A DNA stretch of 64,000 nt. Source: Hirundichthys speculiger (taxonomy: Eukaryota; Chordata; Actinopteri; Beloniformes; Exocoetidae). Both the position numbers and the translations under genes were made by a program. Location of the stretch: NCBI GenBank assembly GCA_018398805.1, contig JAGFBZ010000947.1, positions 366,501-430,500 on the forward strand. Direction: 5' to 3'. Positions within the stretch are counted from its first letter, which is position 1. Each line of letters starts with the position of its first letter. Under the pieces are notes generated by a model that saw only the letters and a program-made list of their open reading frames with translations, had not been told where the DNA came from and did no database searches. Shown here one piece after another: positions 32,813 to 44,561 of the stretch.

Positions 32813-35412
32813 CTCCAGACCCTAAACCTCTCCAGATCCTCTCCAGATCCTCTCCAGACTCTAACCCTCTCCAAACCCTCTCCAGATCCTCTCCAGACTC
32901 TAACCCTCTCCAAACCCTCTCCAGATCTTCTCCAGACCCTAAACCTCTCCAGACCCTCTCCAGACCCTCTCCAGATCTTCTCCAGACCCTAAACCTCTCC
33001 AGATCTCTCCAGACCCTAAACCTCTCCAGATCCTCTCCAGATCCTCTCCAGACCCTAAACCTCTCCAGACCTCTCCAGACCCTCTCCAGATCCTCTCCAG
33101 ATCCTCTCCAGATCCTCTCCAGACTCTAACCCTCTCCAAACCCTCTCCAGATCCTCTCCAGACCCTAACCCTCTCCAGACCCTCTCCAGATCCTCTCCAG
33201 ACCCAAACCCTCTCCAGACCCTCTCCAGATCCTCTCCAGACTCTAACCCTCTCCAAACCCTCTCCAGATCCTTTCCAGGCCCTAAACCTCTCCAGACCCT
33301 CTCCAGATCCCTCCAGATCCTCTCAGATCCTCTCTCCAGACCCTAACCCTCTCCAGATCCCTCCTCCTCAGACCCTAACCCTCCAGACCCTCTCCACCCT
33401 CTCCAGACCCTCTCCAGACCCTCCCTCCAGACCCTCTCCAGATCCCTCTCCTCAGACCCTCTCCAGACCCTCTCCTCAGACCCCTCCTCCAGATCCAGAC
33501 CCTCTCCAACCCTCTCCAGACCCTCTCCAGACCCTCTCCAGACCCTCTCCAGACCTCTCTCAGACCCTAGACCTCCTCTCCAGACCCTCTCCAGACCCTA
33601 AACCTCTCCAGACCCTCTCCAGATCCTCTCCAGACCCTAACCCTCTCCAGACCCTCTCCAACCCTCTCCAGACCCTCCCTCCTCTCAGACCCTCCTCTCC
33701 TCCTCCCAGACTCCCAACCCTCTCCAGACCCTCTCCCAGACCCTCTCCAGACCCTCCTCCCAACCCTCCAGACCCTCTCTCCAGACCCTCTCCAGATCCT
33801 CCAGACCCTCTCCAGACCTCCAGACCCTAACCCTCCTCTCCAGACCCTAACCCCTCCCTCTCCAGATCCTCTCCAGACCCTAAACTCTCCCAGACCTCTC
33901 CAGACCCTCTCCAGATCCCTCTCCAACCCTCTCCAAACCCTCTCCAGACCCTCTCCAGACCCTCCTCTCCACCCCTCTAGATCTCTCCAGACCCTAAACC
34001 TCTCCAGATCCTCTCCAGACCCTAAACCCTCTCCAGACAGACCCTCTCCAGACCCTCTCCTCCAGACCCTCTCTCAACCCTCTCTCAACCCTCTCCAGAC
34101 CCTCCAACCCTCCTCTCTCAGACCCTCTCCAGACCCTCTCCAGATCCTCTCCAGACCCTAAACCTCTCCAGATCCTCTCCAGACCCTAACCCTCTCCAGA
34201 CCCTCTCCAGACCCTCCAAACCTCTCCAGACCCTCTCCAGATCCTCTCCAGACCTCCCCTCTCCAGACCCCTCTCCAGACCCCTCCTCCAGATCCTTCCA
34301 GACCCTAACCCTCTCCAGAACCCTCCGATCCACCCTCCAGACCCTCCAGATCTCAGATCCTCCCAGATCCTCTCCTCCAACCCTCCAACCCTCTCCAGAC
34401 CCTCTCCAGACCCTCTCCAGACCCTAACCCTCTCCAGACTCTTTCCAAACCCTCTCCAGACCCTAACCCTCTCCAGACCCTCTCCAGACCCTCTCCAGAT
34501 CCTCTCCAGACCCTAAACCTCTCCAGACCCTCTCCAGACCCTCTCCAGACCCTCTCCAGATCCTCTCCAGACCCTCTCCAGACCTCTCCAGATCCTCTCC
34601 AGACCCTCTCCTCTCCAGATCCTCTCCAGACCTCTAAACCCCTCTCCAGACCCTCTCCAGACCCTCTCCAGACCCTCCAGATCCTCCAGATCCTCTCCAG
34701 ACCCTCTCCAGACCCTCCAACCTAGACCCTCTCCAAACCCTCTCTCCAGACCCTCCCTCTCCAGACCCTAACCCTCCAACCCTCCCAGACCCTCTCCAGA
34801 TCCTCTCCAGACCCTAACCCTCTCCAGATCTCCTCCTCCAGACCTCTCTCCAGACCTCTCCAGAACCTCCTCTCCAGATCCAGACCCTCTCTCTCAGATC
34901 CCTCTCCAGACCCTCTCCAGACCCTCTCCAGACCCTCTCCAGACCTCCCAGATCTCCAGACCCTAAACCTCTCCAGACCCTCTCCAGATCCTCCAGACCC
35001 TAACCCTCTCCAGACCCTCTCCAGATCCTCTCCCTCTCCAGACCTCCTCCAGATCCAGACCTCTAACCCTCTCCAGATCCTCTCCAGACCCTAAACCATC
35101 CTCTCCAGACCTCTCTCCAGACCCTCCTCTCCAGACCTCTCCAGACCCTCCTCCAGGAGACCCTCCTCTCCTCTCCAGACCCTCTCCAGACCTCTCCAGA
35201 TCTCCCCCTCCAGACCCTAACCCTCTCCAGACCCTCTCCAGACCCTAAACCTCTCCAGACCCTCTCCAGATCCTCTCCAGACCCTAACCCTCTCCAGATC
35301 CTCTCCAGATCCTCTCCTGACTCCAACCCTCTCCAGACCCTCTCCAGACCCTCTCCAGACCCTAAACCTCTCCAAACCCTCTCTAGACCCTCTCCAGATC
35401 CTCTCCAGACCT
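32813..35412 (+). repeat. 11-bp minisatellite CTCTCCAGACC/CTCTCCAGATC, 2.6 kb
   Basis: More than 200 degenerate 11-bp units (CTCTCCAGACC, ...GATC, and ...ACCCTAAAC inserts) with many 1-3 bp indels. One strand is nearly pure pyrimidine plus AGA/AGC islands. Minus-strand frames rich in GSGEGLERVW are artefacts. Confidence 0.95.
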
Positions 35413-36386
35413 GAACGCTGAACATCCACTGGTACATCCCATAATGTCTGGCCTGGAGGCACCAGTGATCGTTTGTCTTTCTTGACATCGTGGAAAACAT
35501 CTCCGTTCAGGAGGAAACAGCAGAGGAGACGTGAAAGAGGACAGTGAGCGCCACCTAGTGGCTGACAGACTCACAGCTGTTGGTTACATGTTGTTTCTCA
35601 AATTCAAATTGTTGATGTCATGGAGGGAAACTGGAAGCTAACGTTAAAACCCTCAGCTGATAAATTATGTGATGGCAGTGCATGTGCACGTGCACGTTGA
35701 AGCTACAGGAGACATCAGGACATCCTTCAGAAACGGCAGCTGGACCTCAACGTCCTCGACGCCCTGCAGAAACAACAAAGTTGTCTTCAACAAAGGAACA
35801 CGTCAACACACGGATCACTGATAGTCACTGGTGTCTGTGATGTCAGAGGTCCAGTCCGAGTCCGGCCCACAGTCCTCGAGTCCGAGTCGATGAAGAGAAG
35901 TCAGAGTCCGATCAGCAACAAGTTTTTAAAACAGGTGAACCGTCTTTAAACTGTTGATCTGGTAATTAACTGACTGACATCACTGCTGCTTCTGCTCAGC
36001 CAACACTGCCCTCCGGTGGTGGAATCTGATATCACTGCCCTCCGGTGGTGGAATCTGATATCACCTCCCCAGAGGGTTACTGGGGAACATAACTGGAAAT
36101 GATCCACAGTTAATCTGTCAGAAGTACTTTATCTGTGTTTGAACGAGACATGACTCCTGAAATATATTTACACATTAACAGAAAAGGTCCACAGGTCCCA
36201 GGATGTTGAACACCTGGTCTCTGTGAGACGTGAGGTCCTCAATGGTCCCTGGCGTTTACATTTTTCTACTTTTTCATATATGTATGTACATTATGTGAAT
36301 TTACAGTTTATGGAGTTTTTATTTTTATTTTTCAAGTGTGATTTCTTCCTGTGACGTCACTTCCTGTAAATTTGCCGCTCCTCCAA
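35413..36386. other. unassigned DNA with one 29-bp duplication
   Basis: No gene recognised. At about 36003-36062 a 29-bp segment (CACTGCCCTCCGGTGGTGGA...) is repeated twice in perfect tandem. A short run of GGTTACCTG units at about 36430-36465 lies inside the next feature. Confidence 0.4.
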
Positions 36387-36640
36387 CAGCCTCAATGACA
36401 TCAAGGCCTGGATGGCTCTAAACCTGGGGTTTACCTGGGTTACCTGGGTTACCTGGGTTACCTGGTCCAGTATGGGAATCCACTCATCACAATTGTTGGT
36501 GTGCAAATGGACTCTGACCTTGAACTTGACAGTCAGACCAGGACAGTTGTAAAGTCCATCTTCTTCCAGTTTTTCTTTGAGACGGTGACTCAGGTGTTTG
36601 TTTCCAGTCCACTGGATTACTGTGATGAAAGAGGCCCAGA
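36387..36640 (+). pseudogene. L2/Maui-type LINE scrap with internal deletion
   Basis: SLNDIKAWMALN (36389-36424) is the segment just before the conserved NFLxLN..KTE block of fish L2-type reverse transcriptases. It is broken by a small GGGTTACCT tandem, then resumes as GVQMDSDLELDSQTRTVVKS (about 36500-36560) and ETVTQVFVSSPLDYCD to about 36630. These are in the right order for the thumb region, with the intervening part deleted. Confidence 0.65.
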
Positions 36641-36711
36641 GCCTGATGAGAAGAAGTTAACGTATAGATAGATGGATCCTCCCCTAACCCTTTATGAGAC
36701 TAAACAGGTCT

Positions 36712-37733
36712 GGATGATGGATGGATGATGGATAAATGGATGATGGATGATGGAAAGATGGATGATGGATGATGGAAAGATGGATGGGTGGATGATGGAT
36801 GATGGATGATGGATGGATGGATGGATGGATGGATGATGGATGGAAGGATGGAAGGATGGATGATGGATGGATGGATGATGGATGGATGGATGGATGATGG
36901 ATGGATGGATGGATGGATGGATGGATGGATGGATGATGATGGATGGATGGATGGATGGATGGATGATGGATGATGGATGGATGGATGGATGGATGGATGG
37001 ATGGATGGATGGATGGATGGATGGATGATGGATGGATGGATGGATGGATGGATGGATGGATGGATGGATGGATGGATGGATGGGATGGATGGATGGATGG
37101 ATGGATGGATGGATGGATGGATGGATGGATGGATGGATGGATGGATGGATGGATGGATGGATGGATGATGGATGGATGGATGGATGGATGGATGGGGATG
37201 GATGGATGGATGATGGATGGATGGATGGATGGATGGATGGATGGATGGATGGATGATGGATGGATGGATGGATGGATGGATGGATGGATGGATGGGGATG
37301 GATGGATGGGGATGGATGGATGGATGGATGATGGATGGATGGATGGATGGATGATGGATGGATGGATGATGGATGATGGATGATGGATGGATGGATGGAT
37401 GGATGCTGGCTGATGGCTGGCTGGCTGGATGGATGGATGGCTGCTGGCTGATGGCTGATGGCTGTGATGGATGATGGCCTGGCTGATGTGGATGGTGGAT
37501 GGCTGGCTGATGGATGCTGATGGGCTGGATGGCTGGATGATGATGATGCTGGCTGGCTGCTGGATGGATGGCTGGATGGGCTGATGATGGGCTGCTGGAT
37601 GCTGATGGATGGGATGGATGGATGGATGGATGGATGGATGGATGATGGATGATGGATGGATGGATGATGGATGGATGGATGATGGATGGATGGATGGATT
37701 GATGGATGATGGATGGATGGATGGATGATGGAG
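36712..37733 (+). repeat. GGAT tetranucleotide array, 1 kb
   Basis: ATGG/GGAT repeats with GATG slips. A GGCT-rich compound block occupies about 37400-37610. Poly(MDGW) frames are artefacts. Confidence 0.97.
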
Positions 37734-37930
37734 TCGGATCAGAGCCGGATCAGAACCGGGTCAGAACCGGACCAGAACCAGATCAGAACCGGATCAGAAC
37801 CAGATCAGAGTCAGATCAGAGTCGGATCAGAACCAGATCAGAACCGGATCAGAACCGGATCAGAACCAGATCAGAGTTGGATCAGAGTCGGATCAGAACC
37901 AGATCAGAACCAGATCAGAACCGGGTCAGA
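37734..37930 (+). repeat. 11-bp minisatellite GGATCAGAACC
   Basis: About 18 units of GGATCAGAACC/AGATCAGAACC/GGATCAGAGTC, directly joined to the GGAT array. Confidence 0.93.
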
Positions 37931-38760
37931 GCTCAGGTATTTCTGCTGCCTCGGTCATCTGAAGCAGAGATCATGAAGCTCCTTGTTTTGAGTCCATCAG
38001 AGGAATAAAACAGTTTCTGGACTGATGACAGACGTTTAAGTCCAGAAACGTCTTTTAAACGACTGAATCCCAGACGCTGAATCATCTTTCTGTTGTTTTC
38101 AGTTGACTTTTAACTTTTCTGTCTTATTTTTATTTAGAGCTGTTTTGATCTGTGTTGTAGGAAACTACAGAAACTGTTTTTAAATAATCACCTGCGGTCG
38201 TCTTAACGGACAGAAGAGCATCGTTGACGTCTCTGGAGACGGACGTCTCATCATGTCTCCTCACGTCTTCTGTCTCCTCTGCTGGTATTTCTGGACTCAC
38301 CTGCACCTCCTTCACCTGCAGACCTGTAGATCTTTATTTCATTAACAGGCTTTAACTTCATTACACCTGTTTTTAAATGTGAAACACCTTCTGTCTCTGT
38401 TTTTAAAAGTGCAGCGTTGCTGTTATGTGACTTCTCCACCAGGGGGCACTGATTTTCCTTTTTAAGCATGATTTTAGTAAGTTGTTTTTTACTTTATTTC
38501 AATTTTTTTCTTTTTTTTTAACGGATGAAATCAGGAAGAAATAACTATCTGGTTTTATGATTCTTTTTTTTTTATCTATAAATTTTCAAAAGCCATCAGT
38601 GACGTTTTCCTTTTTGCTTCTGAAGAAGAAAAAAAATCACTTCAATGGCTGAAATGTAATAATTTAAAGTTACAGTAAATATTTACTTATTAATATTATT
38701 TAATAACCTCTAAATGTGCAGCTCCAGCTGTTTTCTGCTTCCATTAAATGTTGAGTGTTC
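37931..38760. other. unassigned DNA with minus-strand open frames
   Basis: Two overlapping minus-strand frames (38251-38469 and 38130-38315) have non-repetitive, charged composition, and the second ends near a possible donor (GGTGATT). No family is recognised. They could be one frameshifted exon or chance. Confidence 0.25.
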
Positions 38761-38899
38761 CAGATGTTCAGAGCCGTTTGTAGCAGCTGGGTGGTGAAAG
38801 GGTTAAGGAGGAGGAGGAGGAGCAGGAGGAGGAAGAGCAGGGGGAGGAGGTCCTTCCTGGAACAGCCTGGCAGCAGCTGCAGCCTCCATGACAAACAGA

Positions 38900-38951
38900 A
38901 ACTACGCAGTTTTTCAAGGATCAGGTCGTTTCCTGCTGCCTCCGTGTCTGA
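38900..38951 (+). other. possible noncoding 5' exon with donor
   Basis: Unique sequence after a purine-rich AGGAGG stretch (38808-38850) ends TGTCTGAG before a consensus donor GTGAGT at 38952. It could be a 5' UTR exon of the MS4A-like gene, whose first coding exon has an acceptor ending at 43595. This is inference only. Confidence 0.25.
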
Positions 38952-39169
38952 GGTGAGTGTCTTCAGTTTGTCTTCACCTGGTCAGGTACTGATAGGAAAG
39001 TAACGGATGAACGTTAAAAATGTCAGAGAGAAACTGTTGAGGCTCTAAAGTCACCTGAGAGAGTTTTTATCTGGAGACGTGAACTGATGAAGCAGCGCCA
39101 GGTTGGAGGAGCTGGTTTAACTCCAGTAACTGAAGTAAACAGTGACTTGATCAGAGCTGCTGCTCCTGC

Positions 39170-39902
39170 AGGAGCTCCAACCTGGTCCAGACCAGCCCTG
39201 AAGGTCCAGACCAGCCCTGAAGGTCTGGTCCAGACCAGCCCTGAAGGTCCAGATCAGCCCTGAAGGTCTGGTCCCGCCAGGCCTGAAGGTCTGGTCCTGC
39301 CAGGCCCGGTCCGGCCAGCCCTTCAGGCCCGGTCCGGCCAGCCCTGAAGGTCTGGACCTGCCAGGTCTGAAGGTCTGGTCCTGCCAGGCCCGGTCCGGCC
39401 AGCCCTTCAGGCCTGGACCTGCCAGGCCTGAAGGTCTGGACCTGCCAGCCCTGAAGGTCTGGTCCTGCCAGGCCCGGTCCAGACCAGCCCTGAAGGTCTG
39501 GTCCTGCCAGGCCCGGTCCAGACCAGCCCTGAAGGTCTGGTCCTGCCAGGCCTGAAGGTCTGGACCTGCCAGGCCTGAAGGTCTGGACCTGCCAGACCTG
39601 AAGGTCTAGACCTGCCAGGCCTGAAGGTCTGGACCTGCCAGCCCTGAAGGTCTGGTCCTGCCAGGCCTGAAGGTCTGGACCTGCCAGACCTGAAGGTCTA
39701 GACCTGCCAGGCCTGAAGGTCTGGACCTGCCAGCCCTGAAGGTCTGGTCCTGCCAGGCCTGAAGGTCTGGTCCTGCCAGGCCCGGTCCGGCCAGCCCTGA
39801 AAGTCTGGTCCAGGCCAGCCCTGAAGGTCTGGACCTGCCAGCCCTGAAGGTCTGGTCCAGACCAGCCCTGAAGGTCTGGTCCGGCCAGCCCTGAAGGTCC
39901 AA
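39170..39902 (+). repeat. 23-bp minisatellite CCTGAAGGTCTGGACCTGCC
   Basis: About 32 units starting CCTGAAGGTCTGGACCTGCC plus AGG, with GTCCTG, GTCCAG and CCCGGTCC variants. The minus-strand 270-codon frame is a by-product. Confidence 0.95.
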
Positions 39903-40474
39903 CAGCAGTCTGGTCTGGACTCTGACTGGACCTCTGAAACACCTCTGTCCTTGTCTTGTCCACTCGTCCTTCCCAGATCTAACCTGCTGTGTTTGGACTC
40001 AGTTTCCTGCTGATCAGCTGATCAACTTAAAATGTCTGAAAACAGGAAGCAGAACTTCTGCCCGGCTCTAACTTCTCTAACGTCTCCATCAAACACATTT
40101 ATGCTCCGTCCACACCAGACTCGTCCGTCTGCAGGACTCGGTTCAGTCTTCCTGCTGCTGAGTGGACCTCCTCTGGGTCACGTCTCTAGAACCGTTATCT
40201 GTTTCAGCTGCTAAAGAAATAAAACCGAGGAACGTGTTCTGATCTCTATCTGGATCATTTAATTTAAAGTTAGCAGAGCGCTATTCTCCTTTTTCCTCCG
40301 CCGTTGGAGCTGCTGCTGCTGCTGATGACAGATGCATTCTGGGATGCGTCCTGCTCCCCGTTACTAAAGGGTTGTAAAAGAGCCCAAACACACCTCACAT
40401 CAACCAGACTTAAGATGCTAAAGATGCTAAAGATGCTAAAGTAAAGATCATTTAAAGTGTCGCTACTGAACCAA
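39903..40474. other. unassigned intergenic DNA
   Basis: No gene recognised. A short GATGCTAAA triplication lies near 40412-40440. Confidence 0.4.
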
Positions 40475-41326
40475 CCCTTACCAAAAAGTAGTATACTCAA
40501 GTATACTTATAAGTTTACCTTTTATGAACTAAGTATACTTTCTGTGAACTAATAATTAGATAAGTATACTTTTCAGATTACTTTGAATGTACTATCAGGA
40601 ATGTACTTAATAAAAGTATACAATAATGAGTACACAGACAAAGTTTAAGTATACTGTAAGTATAATATACTTGATATACTTTAAGTTTAAGTATATTAGC
40701 CTATATACAATAGTAGTTAAAACTTAGTACAAGTATATAAAAATATTGCACCTGCTTGCATGCAACATGGAGTGTTATTTTACTGTAGTATAGCTGGTTT
40801 GTTGTAGAGCATACACTGTACGTAAACCTGTAGTGTACCGCTTATACTTTACTACATTTACACTTAACTACTATATTTATGTACATAGTGTTTATAGGTT
40901 CAAGGAATACTACTATTCAAGTACAGGTAATAGTATAATCTATTATCTATAATCTATAATCTAAGGCAATCTTTAGTAGTGTACTTCAAGTACACTGATG
41001 AGTATAGAAATGTAGTTTACTTTAAGTAAAGGAATAGTACTATTCAAGTACAGGCAATAGTATAATTTAAGTATACTCATATATCATTTATACTTTAAGT
41101 AACCTTAAAGTTTACTTGAGTATACTCAAAAGTGGGCCAAATCAGGATACTTTTAGTATATAAGTATACTCTGTAAGTATACTAAGTAGTACACGTGTAA
41201 GTACACTAGTAGTACATAAATATAAGTATACTTGGTACAGTAAAGTATACTTGATAAAGTATACTCTAACCCCACTTAAGTATACTTGGAAAGGTAAACT
41301 TGAAGTTTACTTCTTTTTGGTAAGGG
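40475..41326. mobile_element. foldback-type MITE rich in AAGTATACTT
   Basis: The left end CCCTTACCAAAAAGTAGT and right end TTCTTTTTGGTAAGGG are inverse over about 14 bp. The 852-bp interior carries dozens of AGTATACTT palindromes in both orientations. No coding capacity. The superfamily is not certain because the target duplication is unclear (AA on both sides at most). Confidence 0.75.
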
Positions 41327-41834
41327 AACATCTGGAACAAGAGATGCTCCTCCTTCTAGTGTGGGAACCACTCAAACCTCTGGATGACATCACAGGGGGT
41401 GTGTCCAGTTCTTCTTCTACAGTCTGACACATAGGTAATCACCCCAACCCCCAAACCCCCTCCCTCCCCTCCAGGGGGCTCCACTGCTGTAATCACAACC
41501 CTCAGCTGGATCATTCTGGCTCTGTGAGCTCTCAGGTAATAAAGACACAGGTGATCTCAGGTATTTATTTTCCTGTTACGTCCCCTCTGAGGTTCTGGTC
41601 TCTGAAAGTGTCTCTCCGCGTTCTTTTTATCTGGTGCCTAAATGACGAGTCTAGAAACAAAGATCAATCAAGGAATTTAATACAATCATGAATACAAAGA
41701 ATTATTATGCCATGCAGAATATTTTAATCGGCCGATGGTACACCTCTTGACACCACGGAAGATGCCAGGAAATCAGAATCTGTCCCTCCTTTAAAGATCC
41801 AAAGAAAGGTGGACCCTGGTCTCCTCTGAGTCTA
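41327..41834. other. unassigned intergenic DNA
   Basis: No gene or repeat recognised; a C-rich stretch is near 41440-41480. Confidence 0.4.
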
Positions 41835-42651
41835 AGGGCCAATTCCAATTCCTCTCTTAACCCTCAATCTCAACCGTCGCCCTTAACCCTCAATTTTTGG
41901 CCCTCAATCTTAACCCTCTAAAGTAAGTGTCAGGGTTATCTTGTGACTTAGAAATGGGACACCCCTCGAGTGCAGTTATGTCTTCAGACTGAAATGTATC
42001 AGAGCCGTGTTGTCTCTGTATTTCCTGAAATGACTCAGAGATAACATTGAAAAGAGCGCCGTATATTCTCTAAGTAATATTAGCAAATAACACAATAGAG
42101 GATACATTATTCAGTCCTCCGTCGCTACACAACAAGGTATACAAGTAACGTGAAGCCGCCTGGGACCGCTGACGGGACCCGGACCGCCACGGTCGGCGGA
42201 CCGGTCCCGTCGGCGGTCCGGGTCGGCTTCACGTTACTTTGTTGTGTAGCGACGGAGGACTGAATAATGTACCGGGACCACCGACGAGTACAACGTGAAG
42301 CCGACGGGACCGCCGGTCCGGCAGCAAACATCGTAAAGTAAAAAAATAAATGTTACGCAACAACGATGTTAATCCACGAAAAAAGTCTCAAACAAACACA
42401 ATAAAATGGTTTCGTAACATTTATATCTTTAAGATATACGGAGATACTTACATTTGTAGCTAGCTTCTGGATAGCCCTTACTTCCAAGGGTGGTGTCGGA
42501 AAATCTCCATTTTGAGGACGATACAGCCCTCAAACTCGTCCCTCAACTTGACTTGCTAAGAATTGGGACACCACTAGCACTTAGCGGGAGCGCGCATTTT
42601 TGAGATTGAGGGTTGAGATTGAGGGTTAAGGGAGGAATTGGAATTCACCCT
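41835..42651. mobile_element. TIR DNA element with long internal palindrome
   Basis: The left end AGGGCCAATTCCAATTCCTC continues TCTTAACCCTCAATCTCAACC. The right end in reverse is AGGGTGAATTCCAATTCCTC followed by CCTTAACCCTCAATCTCAACC. The terminal inverted repeats are about 40 bp with few mismatches. The ACCCTCAAT motif recurs several times inside each end. A GC-rich palindrome occupies 42104-42270. No transposase. Superfamily not assigned. Confidence 0.75.
42104..42270. repeat. large hairpin (inverted repeat)
   Basis: The outer arm 42104-42134 (ACATTATTCAGTCCTCCGTC...) is the reverse complement of 42240-42270. The next block AGTAACGTGAAGCCG pairs with CGGCTTCACGTTACT, and the inner GACCCGGACCGCC pairs with GGCGGTCCGGGTC. 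The total stem is about 60-70 bp with small bulges. Confidence 0.85.
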
Positions 42652-42701
42652 ATGACTCTTTGTCCCCGGAAATCCAGATGTCCAATAACTGTTGTTCCGG
42701 G

Positions 42702-43376
42702 CAGGGGCGAAAATCCCATTTCATTTGGGGGGGGGACAATAAACAGTAAAATTTCAGAGAGTAATTCCTGGGGGGACATAAAAAAAAATGCTCCCTCTCT
42801 CTCTCCAGCTCCTTTGGAACTTGCCTTGCAGGGTTGAGCCCACAGCCTGTTGAATGTTAGAAAAAGTAATAATAGTAGTTGTAGCATTGTTGTGTATCAG
42901 TGCATATTCTACCTGTATACAGGTTTTTCAATGTTCAAACTGAAAAATCAACAATGGTATTAGGTGGTATTATTATATTGTAGTGTTGTATTTTTGACAA
43001 ACAAAATACAACAACATATTACAACTACGCCATTAAATATGGCAACTTAAAAATGCAAAAATAAAATACAATCAAAAATCCCTTCTACATTTAAATGACA
43101 CACTCTCTGACACACGGTGCTGCCGGTAGCGCCGCCCGTTAGAAACAGCATGTGGACTAAACCACTTTGAGAAATAGGGGGGGTCGCAATGTTTCAACAA
43201 TTAAAAAAAAAGGGTTTTTACGTTTATAATTTGCAGCGCTTGTGTTGTACTTTTATTGAACATGACTATATTATTATTCAATTGTTTTTGTGTGCTTACA
43301 ATGATTTTTTGGGGGGGACAACTTTATGGAAGGGGGGGACACGTCCCCTGTGTCCCCCCCGGGATTTCCGCCTATG
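42702..43376. mobile_element. TIR element with GGCGAAAATCCC ends
   Basis: The left end CAGGGGCGAAAATCCC and the right end in reverse CATAGGCGGAAATCCC are both followed within about 20 bp by a G-run and GGACA. This is a common fish interspersed element of about 675 bp, without coding capacity here. It lies only 50 bp from the preceding TIR element. Class is uncertain. Confidence 0.5.
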
Positions 43377-43606
43377 GTTCCAGGGGTTGCATACTGTTGA
43401 TCAGGGGGTCTTTAGGATGTTGCAGTAATTATGTCGTAAACCCAAGCTGAGGAACAATTAAACAGCCCTCAGATATTTTATTTCTAACATCTCGCTGCTC
43501 GTCTTCCTCCTCCTCTTCCTCCCTCTGGTCTTCCCAAAAGCCTCGACGTTGACTGTGACTCAGCACGTTCGAAGTTCCTGAACCTTCCTCTCCAGGCGCC
43601 TCCAGG

Positions 43607-43783
43607 ATGTCCGTCACCATGAGCCGCGCCGACGGCGTCACCGTCTTCACGGTGACCTCTGACCCCCAGAGCCGCTGGCCTCCGCTGTGCCAGGTGTTCA
43701 AGAGCCTCTGCTACAGTCCGGTGTGCTGCTCGGTGTCGCAGCACCTGAGGACGGTCCAGAGGACGTCTCTGACGGTCCTCGGG
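43607..43783 (+). CDS. MS4A-like coding exon 1
   Basis: 59 codons, cytoplasmic N-terminus ([16 protein letters not shown]...), ending TSLTVLG before donor GTGAGT at 43784. Cysteine-rich around residues 28-41 (C28, C35, C40, C41), possible palmitoylation sites close to the first membrane segment. Confidence 0.8.
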
Positions 43784-44525
43784 GTGAGTTTGTTCCTTGT
43801 AACGTCACACTTCGGTGAGAATCTGCCTCACAAACAAAAAATCATTGAAACTGAAAGAAGACGGTTCCGTTAGTTGGTTCCTCATTCCTGGTTTTCTCCT
43901 CCAGACTCTCCACATCTTCAACGGCGTCCTCAACCTGGGACTCGCCGCCGTCCTCACCTGCGCCTCCATCGGCTCCTGGAATCAATTAAGGGCGACCGGC
44001 TTCTCTTTCTGGTTGGGAGCTTTGGTGAGAGAGCTGACGATGGGCTGAGGGGGCTGAACAGGATCAGAGGGGTGAAGGAAGAGGACAGGTGGACAGGTGG
44101 ACGGGTGGACAGGTGGACAGTGGACGTGGGTTCAAAAATGACACCTTAGAGGTCGCATCATTTGAAATTTTTGATCCCTATTTATAATGATCAATACGAG
44201 ACTCATTTTACTTTGATCACGACTCAAAAGCTCTCTGTTTCTGCAGCATAAATCTTCTATTTCCTGTGTGCTCCAGTGAGCACCCTGTTTGTCCTCCACC
44301 TCCTCATTCATCGTTATCTATTTATTTATATGGCGTCTATTTCAATAAAACCTGTCTCCCGTTGGTTCTGGGAGACCCAGATGAAGAAGATGGATGGATG
44401 GATGGATGGATGGATGAATGGATAGGTGAATGGATGGATGGATGGATAGATGTATGGATGAATGGATAGGTGGATGGATGGACGGATGGATGAATGGATA
44501 GATGTATGGATGAATGGATAGGTGG

Positions 44526-44561
<36 letters not shown>

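Noticed and set aside
32939..35500. Minus-strand Gly-Ser-Gly-Glu-Gly-Leu-Glu-Arg frames
   Set aside because: By-product of the 11-bp CTCCAGACC array, with frequent frame breaks at indels.
36970..37383. MDGW repeat peptides here and at 44606-45750
   Set aside because: Translations of the GGAT tetranucleotide repeat.
38130..38469. Two overlapping minus-strand open frames with charged composition
   Set aside because: No recognisable family, and joining would need a frameshift. Left as unassigned rather than called as a gene.
43484..43744. Antisense open frames over MS4A-like exon 1
   Set aside because: They overlap the well-supported plus-strand exon and have low-complexity Arg/Glu content.
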